Below, piece after piece: positions 16,398 to 25,701 of a DNA stretch of 64,000 nucleotides. The position numbers and the translations under genes are program-made. How positions within the stretch are numbered: the stretch's first letter is position 1; every line of letters begins with the position of its first letter. Under the pieces are notes generated by a model, which saw only the letters and a list, made by a program, of their open reading frames with translations, searched no databases and was not told the origin of the DNA. The stretch comes from Pseudomonas viridiflava (GTDB lineage Bacteria > Pseudomonadota > Gammaproteobacteria > Pseudomonadales > Pseudomonadaceae): the NCBI RefSeq assembly GCF_900591205.1, contig NZ_UUPU01000031.1, forward strand, positions 1 to 64,000. The letters run 5' to 3'.

Positions 16398-18275
16398 TCA
16401 GGAAAGAATAGAGCCGTTCGGACCGCAATAACTGCCGGACCCGGCGTACGTCAAATCCACCCGAATACGCACAACGTCCGACTGCCCGATCTGAATACCG
16501 TTGCGCCACACTTCATAAGCGGCCGTTGCTGAGCCAAACCTGCGCATGGGAAACAACGTTGTTTCGAACGGTGTTACTACAACGGTCCAGCCTTGACGTA
16601 TATTGGCAGCGGTCCAGAAAGTTGTTCGATTGAACTGGCTCGCCTCAATCGGATTGCTCCAGTTGTTAGCACTGAACCCCTGCCACTTGAATCGAATTTC
16701 ATCATTAAGTTTCACGTCGGGATTCGGCTCAATCAGCCAACTTACGCCATCCACCGCCGAGGACGCACAGGTAATATACGACTTGGTGAGTGAGTGCAGC
16801 AATTTAGGCACCGACACCGTTATTGCCGGTACCGCGTTTACATTCACTTCAGTGTCGGGCGAACGCTGCTCGTTAAAGCCGTTGTCTGTGGTGTAGTAGA
16901 ACGGCAAACGCGCATTCGCGATACCTTCAAATACCGACCACGGCAGGTTGCTGAAAGACACGACCCGCCCAGCTACGTCACCGGCCCTTACGGTATAGCT
17001 GGCCACCGGCCCGACGCCATTGCAATACAGCCTGAGCACCTGCCCTGCCACCGGCTCATCAAATAACGCCACACTCGCAAGCACATCCTGGCCTCGGTGA
17101 CGGTTATCGATCTGGTTCAGCGTAGGTGGGTTTTGACCGCGAATTTCGACCCGCGCCAGCAGCCCGTTCAACTTGGCAGGTGCATTCGGGTTCTCCTGGC
17201 CGGCGATGGTCAGGTTGACATTAAAACGCGCCACTGCGGAACGAACCGGGGCTTGCGTACCGCGGATGATTTCGTAACGCACCGGTACTTGCTCTGCCAC
17301 CAGTATTGGCGCCGGCCCTCTGAGAGTCGGCCAAGGCACAAACACATCGCAGGGGAACGTCACCACCGGCTGGCTGACGATCGGGCGCCCATTAAAGTAG
17401 ACCACAACGGCGTCTCCCGACGCCCATCCGGTGTAGGTAGGAATACGCACAAACACCCCGCCGCCTTCATCAAGCCGCGCATCATCACGCTTGATCAGTA
17501 AGTCGTTATAAGCCGGCGGCCGGATCTCCGGCAGTTGCAGGTCGGTGGGCGGGGCGGTCAGCGCCAATGAAAAGGCCAGGCCAGCACTCATGGGACTGAA
17601 GTTGCCCGCCTCATCGAAAAACCGACAAAACAAAAACGCGTTGCCATTCAATAATCTGCGCAACACGGCGCCATCCAGCGAAGCAATCAACGGGTCGGAA
17701 GTTGACTGGAGCAGCGTGACCCCGTCCGGGGCCGTGACAGGAGGGGAAGCACTGTTGGACGCGTAGATTTGAACACTATCAAAGACCTCCCGACCGTTAT
17801 AGGGTGGCACTCGCAACAGTATCGGGGCGTTGGCAGCTATATAGGCTTCGTCCACCACCGGCGTGGGCGCCACCACAAACTCCAGGTGATCCTGAGGCGT
17901 CAACAGGGTCGGTGCCACCATGTCCACTCTGATCGGCAGGTGGGGCAGCATTTCGGTAGTGCCAGCTTCTGATTCGATCGTGTAGTAAATCTCCCCGACA
18001 CCCGACTCCTGCCGCAAAGTCGCTAAAGGAATAAACCGCACGACGGGGTCTGGTATATCCGGTGGCGGTGCGCTGAATGTCTCGGTGTACGTGGTATCCC
18101 TACCGTTAATGATCCAATGAGTCGTCAGAATATGGGGGAGCTCACCCGGTTCAGGTATTTGCCACCTTGGTATCTCAAACCGCAACGGTGCTTGCATCCG
18201 TGATACAGGAATAACCCCCCGCGGCCCGACATCAGGAATCACCAGCGGATCCAGTATTTCCAAAATTCTTGGCAT
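16398..18275 (-). CDS. Unrecognised 625-aa paralogue with Ig-like repeats
   Basis: A 625-residue protein of no family known to me, paralogous to the 713-aa protein downstream. The shared pattern appears three times: APILLRVPPYNGREVFDSVQIYASN, GVFVRIPTYTGWASGDAVVVYFNG and QDVLASVALFDEPVAGQVLRLYCNG. The two proteins also share 'LIKRDDARLDEGGG' versus 'LIDRNDTALDNGM', and an 'EIIRGTQAPV' versus 'VVQRGTSTFPV' strand. It ends with GSYCGPNGSI, matching the cysteine motif at the paralogue's end. No signal peptide is visible. The ribosome site AAGGAA lies 8 bases before the ATG. Base composition looks less GC-rich than in the flanking genes, which suggests an accessory origin. Confidence 0.75.
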   Translation of the reverse strand: MPRILEILDPLVIPDVGPRGVIPVSRMQAPLRFEIPRWQIPEPGELPHILTTHWIINGRDTTYTETFSAPPPDIPDPVVRFIPLATLRQESGVGEIYYTIESEAGTTEMLPHLPIRVDMVAPTLLTPQDHLEFVVAPTPVVDEAYIAANAPILLRVPPYNGREVFDSVQIYASNSASPPVTAPDGVTLLQSTSDPLIASLDGAVLRRLLNGNAFLFCRFFDEAGNFSPMSAGLAFSLALTAPPTDLQLPEIRPPAYNDLLIKRDDARLDEGGGVFVRIPTYTGWASGDAVVVYFNGRPIVSQPVVTFPCDVFVPWPTLRGPAPILVAEQVPVRYEIIRGTQAPVRSAVARFNVNLTIAGQENPNAPAKLNGLLARVEIRGQNPPTLNQIDNRHRGQDVLASVALFDEPVAGQVLRLYCNGVGPVASYTVRAGDVAGRVVSFSNLPWSVFEGIANARLPFYYTTDNGFNEQRSPDTEVNVNAVPAITVSVPKLLHSLTKSYITCASSAVDGVSWLIEPNPDVKLNDEIRFKWQGFSANNWSNPIEASQFNRTTFWTAANIRQGWTVVVTPFETTLFPMRRFGSATAAYEVWRNGIQIGQSDVVRIRVDLTYAGSGSYCGPNGSILS

Positions 18276-18469
18276 GAGGGATTTCCTTTGGAAACTATCA
18301 GAAGATGAGCGTTGTAAAAAATGCGACGACTGCTGTTGAAAAGATTAAAAGCCCATTGACCGTTTTCGGATACTGTCAGAACTAACAGGTAGAGCAGCCA
18401 TTCGTCGGGCGTCTGCGCCCACCACTGCATGCTTTGGCTAAAAAATACGCTTGACGCGCTTTCAATCAT
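18239..18469 (-). CDS. Possible small tryptophan-rich ORF (76 aa)
   Basis: An open frame of 76 residues starting at an ATG (18469) with AGGA 7 bases upstream. It contains MQWWAQTPDEWLLYLLVLTV and a C-terminal WKYWIRW, and overlaps the start of the 625-aa gene by 37 bp on the same strand. The central hydrophobic stretch could be a short membrane or membrane-associated segment. No family is recognised. The good ribosome site and position immediately upstream of the paralogue pair argue for it; the short length and lack of any known relative argue against it. Confidence 0.35.
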   Translation of the reverse strand: MIESASSVFFSQSMQWWAQTPDEWLLYLLVLTVSENGQWAFNLFNSSRRIFYNAHLLIVSKGNPSCQEFWKYWIRW

Positions 18470-18478
18470 GAGGTTTCC

Positions 18479-18492
18479 TGAAACCGGTTTCA
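18479..18492. promoter_or_regulatory. PtxS operator upstream of ptxS
   Basis: A perfect 14-bp palindrome TGAAACCGGTTTCA, 34 bp before the ptxS start codon. An identical copy lies before kguE. This matches the PtxS operator I recall from Pseudomonas, where 2-ketogluconate releases the repressor. The position suggests autoregulation of ptxS. It is also 9 bp upstream of the small divergent ORF. Confidence 0.92.
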
Positions 18493-18526
18493 GCACTAAC
18501 AACTTCCAATAAGAAAGGCCGCCACT

Positions 18527-19585
18527 GTGACTACCTTTTCCGCCGCCCAGCGCAGTCGCGTCACCATGCTTGATGTGGCCGAGCGCGCCGGTGTTTCCAA
18601 GGCCAGTGTTTCGCGCTTCATCGGTGATGACCGCGCCCTGCTCTCTGACGCCATTGCACTGCGCATCGAGCAGGCCATAGCTGAACTCGGCTACCGCCCC
18701 AACCAGATGGCCCGTGGCTTGAAACGTGGCCGCACCCGCCTGATCGGCATGCTGGTGGCCGATATCCGCAACCCCTATTCCATTGCCGTGATGCACGGCG
18801 TCGAAACCGCCTGCCGCCAACATGGCTACAGCCTGGTGGTGTGCAACACCGACCGCGACGACGAGCAAGAGCGCCAGCACCTGGCCGCACTGCGCTCATA
18901 CAACATCGAAGGACTGATCGTGAACACCCTCGGCCATCACCTCGACCAACTGCTGGAACTGCAGCGGGAAATGCCGCTGGTGCTGGTCGACCGCAAGGTC
19001 GAGCCGCTGCACAGCGACCTGGTCGGGCTGGACAACCCGGCGGCGGTGCGCATCGCGGTGGAGCACCTGCAACAGCAGGGTTATCGCGATGTGCTGCTGG
19101 TCAGCGAAGCCACCGATGGCACCAGTTCACGGCTGGAACGCGTGCAGAGCTTCAAGGCCGAGATCGCCGCCCGCCCGGGGCTGAGCGGCGCGGTGCTGGA
19201 ACTGGATGCCGAACTCGACACCCACCTGCAACGCTTTCTCGCAAAACCCGGCCCCAAAGCGCTGTTCTGCGCCAACGGCGTTGCCGCGCTGGCTTGTACC
19301 CGAGCGCTCAAGGCCCTGGGCTGCCAGTTGTTTGAGGAGGTCGGCCTGATCGCCCTGGATGACCTGGACTGGTATCCCCTGGTGGGCAACGGCATCACCG
19401 CCCTCGCCCAGCCCACCGAAGCGATTGGCGCCAGCGCCTTCGACTGCTTGCTCAAGCGGCTGCGCGGCGATACCGCCCCCACGCGCACTCTGGATTTCCT
19501 GCCACAACTGATTATCCGAGGCTCTACTCAATCTCGAGTGGACGCTGGCTTGCCTGCACTGGCAGTTTCTCTGACGAAGAGCTAG
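18527..19585 (+). CDS. ptxS: LacI-family repressor PtxS
   Basis: A 352-residue LacI-family repressor. The helix-turn-helix is at about residues 9-30 (MLDVAERAGVSKASVSRFI), followed by the hinge helix (YRPNQMARGLKRG) and a periplasmic-binding-protein-like sensor domain (IGMLVADIRNPYSIAVMHG). Both its gene and the following kgu operon carry the same perfect 14-bp operator. In Pseudomonas, PtxS represses 2-ketogluconate catabolism genes until 2-ketogluconate binds. Gene order ptxS-kguE-kguK-kguT-kguD and the operator match make the assignment strong. Confidence 0.95.
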   Translation: MTTFSAAQRSRVTMLDVAERAGVSKASVSRFIGDDRALLSDAIALRIEQAIAELGYRPNQMARGLKRGRTRLIGMLVADIRNPYSIAVMHGVETACRQHGYSLVVCNTDRDDEQERQHLAALRSYNIEGLIVNTLGHHLDQLLELQREMPLVLVDRKVEPLHSDLVGLDNPAAVRIAVEHLQQQGYRDVLLVSEATDGTSSRLERVQSFKAEIAARPGLSGAVLELDAELDTHLQRFLAKPGPKALFCANGVAALACTRALKALGCQLFEEVGLIALDDLDWYPLVGNGITALAQPTEAIGASAFDCLLKRLRGDTAPTRTLDFLPQLIIRGSTQSRVDAGLPALAVSLTKS

Positions 19586-19606
19586 TCGACTGACACACCG
19601 CCATCG

Positions 19607-19626
19607 CAGGCAAGCCAGCCTCCACA
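19607..19626. repeat. Single REP-type sequence
   Basis: Reads 'caggcaagccagcctccaca', one half of the REP palindrome seen elsewhere in the window. It lies between ptxS and the kguE operator. Confidence 0.6.
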
Positions 19627-19648
19627 TAATTACTTTTGCGGATAAAAA

Positions 19649-19662
19649 TGAAACCGGTTTCA
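19649..19662. promoter_or_regulatory. PtxS operator upstream of kguE
   Basis: A second perfect copy of TGAAACCGGTTTCA, ending 13 bp before the kguE start codon, where a bound repressor would overlap the promoter or initial transcribed region of the kguEKTD operon. Confidence 0.93.
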
Positions 19663-19675
19663 GAGGTACACAAGA

Positions 19676-20458
19676 ATGCATAAATACCCCGTCTCCATCA
19701 GCCTTTCCAGCTACGGCGCCGACCTGGTTCGCCAGCAAGGCCAGCTGAGTTTTGTCGCGTTGCTGGCCGCCGCCGGGGCGCAGCGTATCGAGTGGCGTGA
19801 AGAGTTGCTGACCACCGAACACCCCGCTGAACTGGCGCAGGCTGCCGCCGCGCAGGGCCTGGAGGCGGTGTTCTCATCGCCGCTGGAACTGTGGGTCGCC
19901 GGCCGTGCCCAGCCGAATGCCGAACTGCCCGCCACCCTGGACCGTGCCCTCGCCTTCGGCGCGCGCTGGCTGAAAGTGTCCCTGGGCTACTTCACCGACA
20001 CCAACGACTTGCACAGCCTGAACGCCCTGCTGCAACGCCACCCGGTGAAGTTGCTGGTGGAAAACGACCAGACCCTGCAGGGCGGGCGAATCGAGCCGAT
20101 GCAACGGTTTTTCAACGAGGTGGAACGCCTGGCATTACCGATAAAGATGACCTTTGATATCGGCAACTGGCAGTGGCAGGACCAATCCGCCCTGACCGCC
20201 GCACGTCTGTTGGGCCGGCACGTCGACTACCTGCATTGCAAGGCCGTGGCGCGGCGCCCGGACGGCAAGCTGGTGGCATTGCCGCCCGGCGCCGCCGACC
20301 TGCATCTGTGGGAACAACTGCTCAAGCATATGACTCAAGGTATTACCCGGGCCGTGGAGTTCCCGCTGCAAGGCGATGACCTGATCGGCATCACCGCGCA
20401 ACAGGTCGCCGCCCTTGCCCTGCTGGGCCAACCCCGTGCGGAGAATGCGCATGTCTGA
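19676..20458 (+). CDS. kguE: KguE, TIM-barrel epimerase-like protein
   Basis: A 260-residue cytoplasmic protein of the xylose-isomerase-like TIM-barrel (AP endonuclease 2) family. Recognisable segments are [14 protein letters not shown] (acidic metal ligand), [12 protein letters not shown] and VDYLHCKAV, which supply the typical Glu, Asp and His metal ligands. It is the first gene of the 2-ketogluconate operon. Its exact reaction is not settled in the literature I know; it is annotated as an epimerase. The operator sits just upstream. Its end overlaps the kguK start by 8 bp. Confidence 0.92.
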   Translation: MHKYPVSISLSSYGADLVRQQGQLSFVALLAAAGAQRIEWREELLTTEHPAELAQAAAAQGLEAVFSSPLELWVAGRAQPNAELPATLDRALAFGARWLKVSLGYFTDTNDLHSLNALLQRHPVKLLVENDQTLQGGRIEPMQRFFNEVERLALPIKMTFDIGNWQWQDQSALTAARLLGRHVDYLHCKAVARRPDGKLVALPPGAADLHLWEQLLKHMTQGITRAVEFPLQGDDLIGITAQQVAALALLGQPRAENAHV

Positions 20459-21392
20459 GATTGATATCCTGTCGTTTGGTGAAACCATGGCGATGTTCGT
20501 GGCCGAGCAGACCGGCGACCTGGCCCAGGTGGCGCAGTTTCACAAGCGCATCGCCGGGGCCGACAGCAACGTTGCCATTGGCCTGTCGCGCCTGGGGTTC
20601 AACGTTGCCTGGCTGAGCCGGGTGGGCAATGATTCCCTCGGGCGCTTTGTGGTCGACACCCTGAAATCGGAGGGCCTGGATTGCCGGCACGTGACGGTCG
20701 ACCCGCTGCACCCCACCGGCTTTCAGTTCAAGTCCCGCGAAGAAGCCGGCGCCGATCCCCAGGTGGAATACTTCCGCAAGGGCTCGGCCGCCAGTCATTT
20801 GTCGATCGCCGCGATCAGCCCCGCGTTGTTGCAGGCGCGTCACCTGCACGCCACCGGCATTCCACCGGCGCTGTCTGCGGCCACACACGAGTTGTCCATC
20901 GAGTTGATGACACACATGCGCAAGGCCGGGCGCAGCGTGTCGTTCGACCCCAACCTGCGCCCTTCGCTGTGGGCCAGCCAGGCGCAGATGATCCGCGCCA
21001 TCAACGCCCTCGCCGCCCTGGCCGACTGGGTCTTGCCGGGCCTGGGCGAAGGGCGTTTGCTCACCGGTCTCGACGACCCGGCGGATATCGCCGCGTTCTA
21101 CCTCGACCAGGGCGCCGAAGCCGTGGCGATCAAGTTGGGCGCCGACGGCGCCTACTTCCGGACCCAACTGGACCAGGGGTTTATCGCAGCCGTGCCGGTC
21201 GACAAGGTGGTCGACACCGTTGGCGCCGGCGATGGTTTTGCCGTCGGCATGATCAGCGCCCTGCTGGATAACCTGAGCTTTCCCGAGGCGGTCCAGCGCG
21301 GCAACTGGATCGGCAGCCGCGCCGTGCAGAGTCGCGGCGATATGGAGGGCTTGCCCACGCGTGCCGAGTTACCCGCCCGATCCATTGCATGA
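20451..21392 (+). CDS. kguK: 2-ketogluconate kinase KguK
   Basis: A 313-residue PfkB/ribokinase-family sugar kinase that phosphorylates 2-ketogluconate to 2-keto-6-phosphogluconate in the cytoplasm. The N-terminal signature FGETMAMFV and substrate-binding [15 protein letters not shown] are present. The C-terminal PfkB signature [18 protein letters not shown] (about residues 254-271) contains the catalytic Asp. I chose the ATG at 20451, 36 bp inside the longer open frame, because it starts the normal [11 protein letters not shown] and gives the usual kinase length. It overlaps the kguE stop codon. Confidence 0.94.
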   Translation: MSEIDILSFGETMAMFVAEQTGDLAQVAQFHKRIAGADSNVAIGLSRLGFNVAWLSRVGNDSLGRFVVDTLKSEGLDCRHVTVDPLHPTGFQFKSREEAGADPQVEYFRKGSAASHLSIAAISPALLQARHLHATGIPPALSAATHELSIELMTHMRKAGRSVSFDPNLRPSLWASQAQMIRAINALAALADWVLPGLGEGRLLTGLDDPADIAAFYLDQGAEAVAIKLGADGAYFRTQLDQGFIAAVPVDKVVDTVGAGDGFAVGMISALLDNLSFPEAVQRGNWIGSRAVQSRGDMEGLPTRAELPARSIA

Positions 21393-21437
21393 CCCACACC
21401 CTGTTGCCACAACTACAACAAGCTCAGGAGCAACCTT

Positions 21438-22736
21438 ATGGAAACCGTGAAACTGGCCACCCGCCGTTGGTGGTACATCATGCCCATCGTCTTCATCACC
21501 TACAGCCTGGCGTATCTGGACCGCGCCAACTATGGCTTCGCCGCAGCCTCCGGGATGGCCGAAGACCTGATGATCACCCCCGGCATGTCGTCGTTGCTGG
21601 GCGCGCTGTTTTTCCTCGGCTACTTTTTCTTCCAGGTGCCGGGCGCGATTTACGCGCAAAAACGCAGTGTTAAAAAACTGATTTTCGTCAGCCTGATCCT
21701 CTGGGGCGGGCTGGCCACCTTGACCGGGGTGGTGTCCAACGCCTACATGCTGATCGTCATTCGCTTTATGCTCGGCGTGGTCGAGGCCGCGGTGATGCCG
21801 GCGATGCTGGTGTACCTGTGCCACTGGTTTACCCGTGCCGAACGCTCGCGGGCCAATACCTTCCTGATCCTCGGCAACCCGGTAACCATGCTGTGGATGT
21901 CGGTGGTGTCGGGTTACCTGGTGCAGCACTTCAGTTGGCGCTGGATGTTTATCATCGAAGGTCTGCCGGCGGTGCTGTGGGCGTTTATCTGGTGGAAGCT
22001 GGCCGATGAAAAACCGGCCGACGCCAAGTGGCTGAGCGAGCAGCATAAAAAAGACCTGGAAAACGCGCTGGCCGCCGAACAGGTCGGGATCAAGGCGGTA
22101 AAAAATTACGCCGAAGCGTTCCGCTCGCCCAAGGTGATCATCCTCGCGCTGCAGTTCTTCTGCTGGAGCATTGGCGTGTACGGCTTTGTCTTGTGGCTGC
22201 CGTCGATCCTGAAACAGGGCTTGCAGATGGACATGGTGGAAGCCGGCTGGCTGTCGGCCCTGCCCTATCTCGCGGCAGTGATCGGCATGTTGGTGGTGTC
22301 GTGGGGCTCGGACAAGCTGCAAAAACGTAAACGTTTTGTGTGGCCGCCGCTGCTGATTGCCTCCATTGCGTTCTATGCCTCCTACGTACTGGGCGCCGAA
22401 CACTTCTGGTGGTCCTACACCCTGCTGGTGATTGCCGGCGCTTGTATGTATGCGCCCTACGGGCCGTTTTTCGCGATCGTGCCCGAAATCCTCCCGGCCA
22501 ATGTCGCCGGTGGCGCCATGGCGCTGATCAACAGCATGGGCGCCCTCGGCTCGTTCGGCGGCTCCTACCTGGTGGGTTACCTCAACAGCAGCACCGGCTC
22601 GCCCGGCGCCTCGTACCTGCTGATGAGCGGCGCGTTGATGCTCGCGGTAGTGCTGACGATTTTCCTCAAGCCCGGCGCCAGTGACCGTGAACGTGCGCCG
22701 CTGCCTACCCTTGAATTGAAGGCAAACACTCAATGA
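21438..22736 (+). CDS. kguT: 2-ketogluconate transporter KguT (MFS)
   Basis: A 432-residue major-facilitator transporter of the anion:cation symporter group, with about twelve membrane segments. The N-terminal YLDRANYGFAAA signature is characteristic of that group. A central cytoplasmic loop lies at about 200-230. It should import 2-ketogluconate across the inner membrane for the kinase encoded just upstream. It is translationally coupled to kguD by an ATGA overlap (22733-22736). Confidence 0.94.
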   Translation: METVKLATRRWWYIMPIVFITYSLAYLDRANYGFAAASGMAEDLMITPGMSSLLGALFFLGYFFFQVPGAIYAQKRSVKKLIFVSLILWGGLATLTGVVSNAYMLIVIRFMLGVVEAAVMPAMLVYLCHWFTRAERSRANTFLILGNPVTMLWMSVVSGYLVQHFSWRWMFIIEGLPAVLWAFIWWKLADEKPADAKWLSEQHKKDLENALAAEQVGIKAVKNYAEAFRSPKVIILALQFFCWSIGVYGFVLWLPSILKQGLQMDMVEAGWLSALPYLAAVIGMLVVSWGSDKLQKRKRFVWPPLLIASIAFYASYVLGAEHFWWSYTLLVIAGACMYAPYGPFFAIVPEILPANVAGGAMALINSMGALGSFGGSYLVGYLNSSTGSPGASYLLMSGALMLAVVLTIFLKPGASDRERAPLPTLELKANTQ

Positions 22737-23710
22737 AAAAGTCTGTGGTTTTATACAAGAAACTCTCCGCGCCGCTAATGGCCCGCCTGCATGAACACAC
22801 CGACGTCACGCTGATCGAAGCGCTGGACGACACCGGCCTGGCCAAGCTGCGCGACGCCTTGCCCACCGCCCATGGCCTGCTCGGCGCCAGCCTGCGCCTG
22901 GATGCCCGGCTGCTGGACCTGGCGCCGCAGCTGCAAGCGGTGGCCAGCGTGTCGGTGGGGGTCGACAACTACGATATCGACTACCTGACCCAGCGCGGCA
23001 TCCTGCTCAGCAACACGCCGGACGTGCTCACCGAAACCACCGCCGACACCGGCTTTGCGCTGATTCTGGCCACTGCGCGCCGCGTGGTCGAGCTGGCGGA
23101 CATGGTGCGCGCCGGCCAATGGAACAAGAACATCGGCCCGGCGCATTTCGGCAGCGACGTGCATGGCAAGACCCTGGGCATTATCGGCATGGGCCGCATC
23201 GGCGAAGCGCTGGCCCAGCGTGGGCATTTCGGCTTCGGCATGCCGGTGATCTATCACAGCCATTCGCCCAAGCCGCTGGTCGAGAAACGTTTCGGCGCGC
23301 AGTACCGCAGCCTCGACGATTTGCTGCAACAGGCTGATTTTGTCTGCCTGACGCTGCCACTGACCGCCGAAACCGAAAAACTGATCGGCGCTGATGAGTT
23401 CGCACGCATGGGCCCCGAGACGATCTTTATCAATATCTCGCGGGGCAAGGTGGTGGACGAAGCCGCGCTGGTGCAAGCCTTGCAGCAACGTACGATTCGG
23501 GCGGCGGGGCTGGATGTGTTTGAGAAGGAACCGCTGGATCACCACTCGCCGCTGCTGCGCCTGAACAATGTGGTGGCCACCCCGCATATCGGCTCGGCCA
23601 CCCATGAAACGCGGGAGGCGATGGCCAAGTGTGCGGTGGATAATCTGCTGGCGGCACTGGCCGGGCAAAAGCCCAAAAATCTGGTGAACCCAACAGCCTG
23701 GAAGCACTAA
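22733..23710 (+). CDS. kguD: 2-keto-6-phosphogluconate reductase KguD
   Basis: A 325-residue D-isomer-specific 2-hydroxyacid dehydrogenase. The nucleotide fold shows GIIGMGRIGEALAQRG (about 148-163). Catalytic residues appear in the usual order: Arg in NISRGKVVDE, Glu in the following helix region, and His in ATPHIGSAT. It reduces 2-keto-6-phosphogluconate to 6-phosphogluconate, feeding the Entner-Doudoroff pathway and completing the kgu route. Last gene of the operon; a REPIN follows 22 bp after its stop. Confidence 0.94.
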   Translation: MKKSVVLYKKLSAPLMARLHEHTDVTLIEALDDTGLAKLRDALPTAHGLLGASLRLDARLLDLAPQLQAVASVSVGVDNYDIDYLTQRGILLSNTPDVLTETTADTGFALILATARRVVELADMVRAGQWNKNIGPAHFGSDVHGKTLGIIGMGRIGEALAQRGHFGFGMPVIYHSHSPKPLVEKRFGAQYRSLDDLLQQADFVCLTLPLTAETEKLIGADEFARMGPETIFINISRGKVVDEAALVQALQQRTIRAAGLDVFEKEPLDHHSPLLRLNNVVATPHIGSATHETREAMAKCAVDNLLAALAGQKPKNLVNPTAWKH

Positions 23711-23732
23711 CCCCTGATACAACACAAAACAA

Positions 23733-23824
23733 CTGTGGGAGCGGGCTTGCTCGCGAACGCGGAGTATCAGTCGACAGATTGACTGATTGACACACCGCAT
23801 TCGCGAGCAAGCCCGCTCCCACAG
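23733..23824. repeat. REPIN (inverted REP pair)
   Basis: Two 25-bp REP sequences in perfect inverted orientation ('ctgtgggagcgggcttgctc..' at 23733-23757 and its complement at 23800-23824) around a 42-bp spacer. It lies between the convergent kguD and chemoreceptor genes and can fold into a long hairpin that may also stop transcription or protect mRNA ends. Confidence 0.92.
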
Positions 23825-23842
23825 TTCTGGTCTCATTTCAAA

Positions 23843-25468
23843 TTAGCAAACGAACCTGGCCACCATCCCGTTCAAATCCACCGCCAACCGCGACAGTTCG
23901 TGGCTGGCCGCACTGGTCTGGTTGGCACCCGCGGCCGACTGAGTGGCCAGGTCGCGGATGTTCACCAGGTTGCGGTCCACTTCGCGGGAGACCTGGGCCT
24001 GTTCTTCCGACGCGCTGGCGATCACCAGGTTGCGTTCGTTGATCAGGCTGATGGACTGGGTGATCTGCTCCAGCGCCACACCGGCGGCGCGGGCCATTTC
24101 CAGGGTGTTCTGGGTGCGCTGGTTGCTCTGCTGCATCGACTGCACGGCTTCACCGGTGCCGTTCTGAATACCGGCGACCATTTTTTCGATTTCCTGGGTC
24201 GACTGCGCGGTGCGATGGGCCAGCGCACGGACCTCATCCGCCACGACCGCAAACCCGCGCCCGGCTTCACCCGCACGCGCAGCTTCAATCGCTGCGTTCA
24301 GCGCCAGCAGGTTGGTCTGCTCGGCAATCGCACGGATCACGTCGAGGACCTTGCCGATATCGCGGCCTTGAGTGGCCAGGCCCTCAATCATCGCGGCAGT
24401 GTTTTGCACATCCTGGGTCATGGTCTGGATCGCGTCGACGGTCTGCACCACCCGGTCGCGGCCTTCGCGTGCCGCTTGGTTGGACTGCCCGGATGCCTCG
24501 GAAGTGGACACCGCATTGCGTGCCACTTCTTCCACGGCCGCCGTCATTTGATTGACCGCCGTAGCGGCCTGGTCGATTTCATTGTTCTGCTGTTGCAGCC
24601 CACGCGACGCCTCTTCGGTGACGGCACTCAATTCTTCCGCCGCCGAAGCCAATTGCGTGGCGGAGCCGGCGATATGCTGGATGGTCTGGCGCAAGTTGGT
24701 CTGCATCGCCGCCAGGGCACCGAGCAAGCGCGCCGGTTCATCCTTGCCATCGTCCTCGATGACTGTGGTGAGGTTGCCGCCGGCGATGGTTTCGGCGACT
24801 TTCACGGCCTTGCGCAATGGCGTGACGATACTGCGGGTGAGCAGCCAGGCCAACAGCACGGTGAGCAATGCGGCGGCGACTGAAACGACGATCACACCGG
24901 TGATAGCGCCGTCATAGCTTTGCCCCGCGTCTTCGTTGGCTTGCTTGGCGTCGGCGGCGTTGATCGCGATCAGTTTGTTCAACTGCTCGCCCATTTGGTC
25001 GGTGCCGTCCTTGATGCGGGTATTGATCAGGGTGCGCATTTCATCGACTTTGTTTTGCCTGGACAGGGCCAACATCTCGGCCTGGGCCTTCAAGTAGCTG
25101 TCCAGAGTGGCGACAAACACCTTGTACAGGGCCGCCTCCTCTGTACCGGCAGGCAGTGCGGCGTAGCCGGCCTGGGCGGTTTTGGCCTTGTCGGTCAACA
25201 CGCCAATACGGGTTTCGGCTTCTTGCAGGCTGGCGGGCTCGCGGTTGACCAGGACGCGGAATGACAGGATGCGCAAGCGCAGCACGTTTTCTGTGATATT
25301 GCCCAGGTAGGTGACGCTGGGCACCAGGTTCAGGCTCATCTCCACCGAGGATTGGCGAATCTGCGTCATGCGGTTGACCGCAAACACCCCCAATAAAATA
25401 ACCAGCAGCGCGATGAAGGCAAAACCGAGAAACGCTCGAGGGGCAATATTCAGATGGCGCAGGGACAT
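23843..25468 (-). CDS. Methyl-accepting chemotaxis protein
   Basis: A 541-residue chemoreceptor. TM1 is about residues 12-32. A four-helix-bundle-type periplasmic domain lies at about 33-185, followed by TM2 (about 188-210), HAMP (about 212-265), and a signalling domain whose hairpin tip reads [40 protein letters not shown]. No C-terminal CheR-docking pentapeptide is seen. The ATG at 25468 begins [11 protein letters not shown], the usual receptor start; an in-frame TTG lies ten codons upstream. The ligand is unknown. It is convergent with kguD, so 2-ketogluconate or a relative is a possible but unsupported ligand. Confidence 0.93.
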   Translation of the reverse strand: MSLRHLNIAPRAFLGFAFIALLVILLGVFAVNRMTQIRQSSVEMSLNLVPSVTYLGNITENVLRLRILSFRVLVNREPASLQEAETRIGVLTDKAKTAQAGYAALPAGTEEAALYKVFVATLDSYLKAQAEMLALSRQNKVDEMRTLINTRIKDGTDQMGEQLNKLIAINAADAKQANEDAGQSYDGAITGVIVVSVAAALLTVLLAWLLTRSIVTPLRKAVKVAETIAGGNLTTVIEDDGKDEPARLLGALAAMQTNLRQTIQHIAGSATQLASAAEELSAVTEEASRGLQQQNNEIDQAATAVNQMTAAVEEVARNAVSTSEASGQSNQAAREGRDRVVQTVDAIQTMTQDVQNTAAMIEGLATQGRDIGKVLDVIRAIAEQTNLLALNAAIEAARAGEAGRGFAVVADEVRALAHRTAQSTQEIEKMVAGIQNGTGEAVQSMQQSNQRTQNTLEMARAAGVALEQITQSISLINERNLVIASASEEQAQVSREVDRNLVNIRDLATQSAAGANQTSAASHELSRLAVDLNGMVARFVC

Positions 25469-25701
25469 AGGGGATGCTCTCAGATGGAGTGTTTGCAAGC
25501 GTCCCTGCCGCGAAACGATCTGCCAGCGTCAACGCGCTGCTCAGACCTTGGTCACCACTGTTGTAGTTGGAATGTGGGCCTATCCACGGTATCGGCAGGG
25601 CTGAGGGCTTTACGCAGGGTTTTATAAATAATTTTTTACACTTCTGACGATCGGCAGTTTCTGGCATCCTGCGCCTCCATTTTCTGACCCGAGCCCCTAT
25701 T

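Noticed and set aside
25613..25673. Known purine or xanthine riboswitch before the permease
   Set aside because: Only one short stem could be found by eye and no consensus loop is recalled, so no riboswitch is called.
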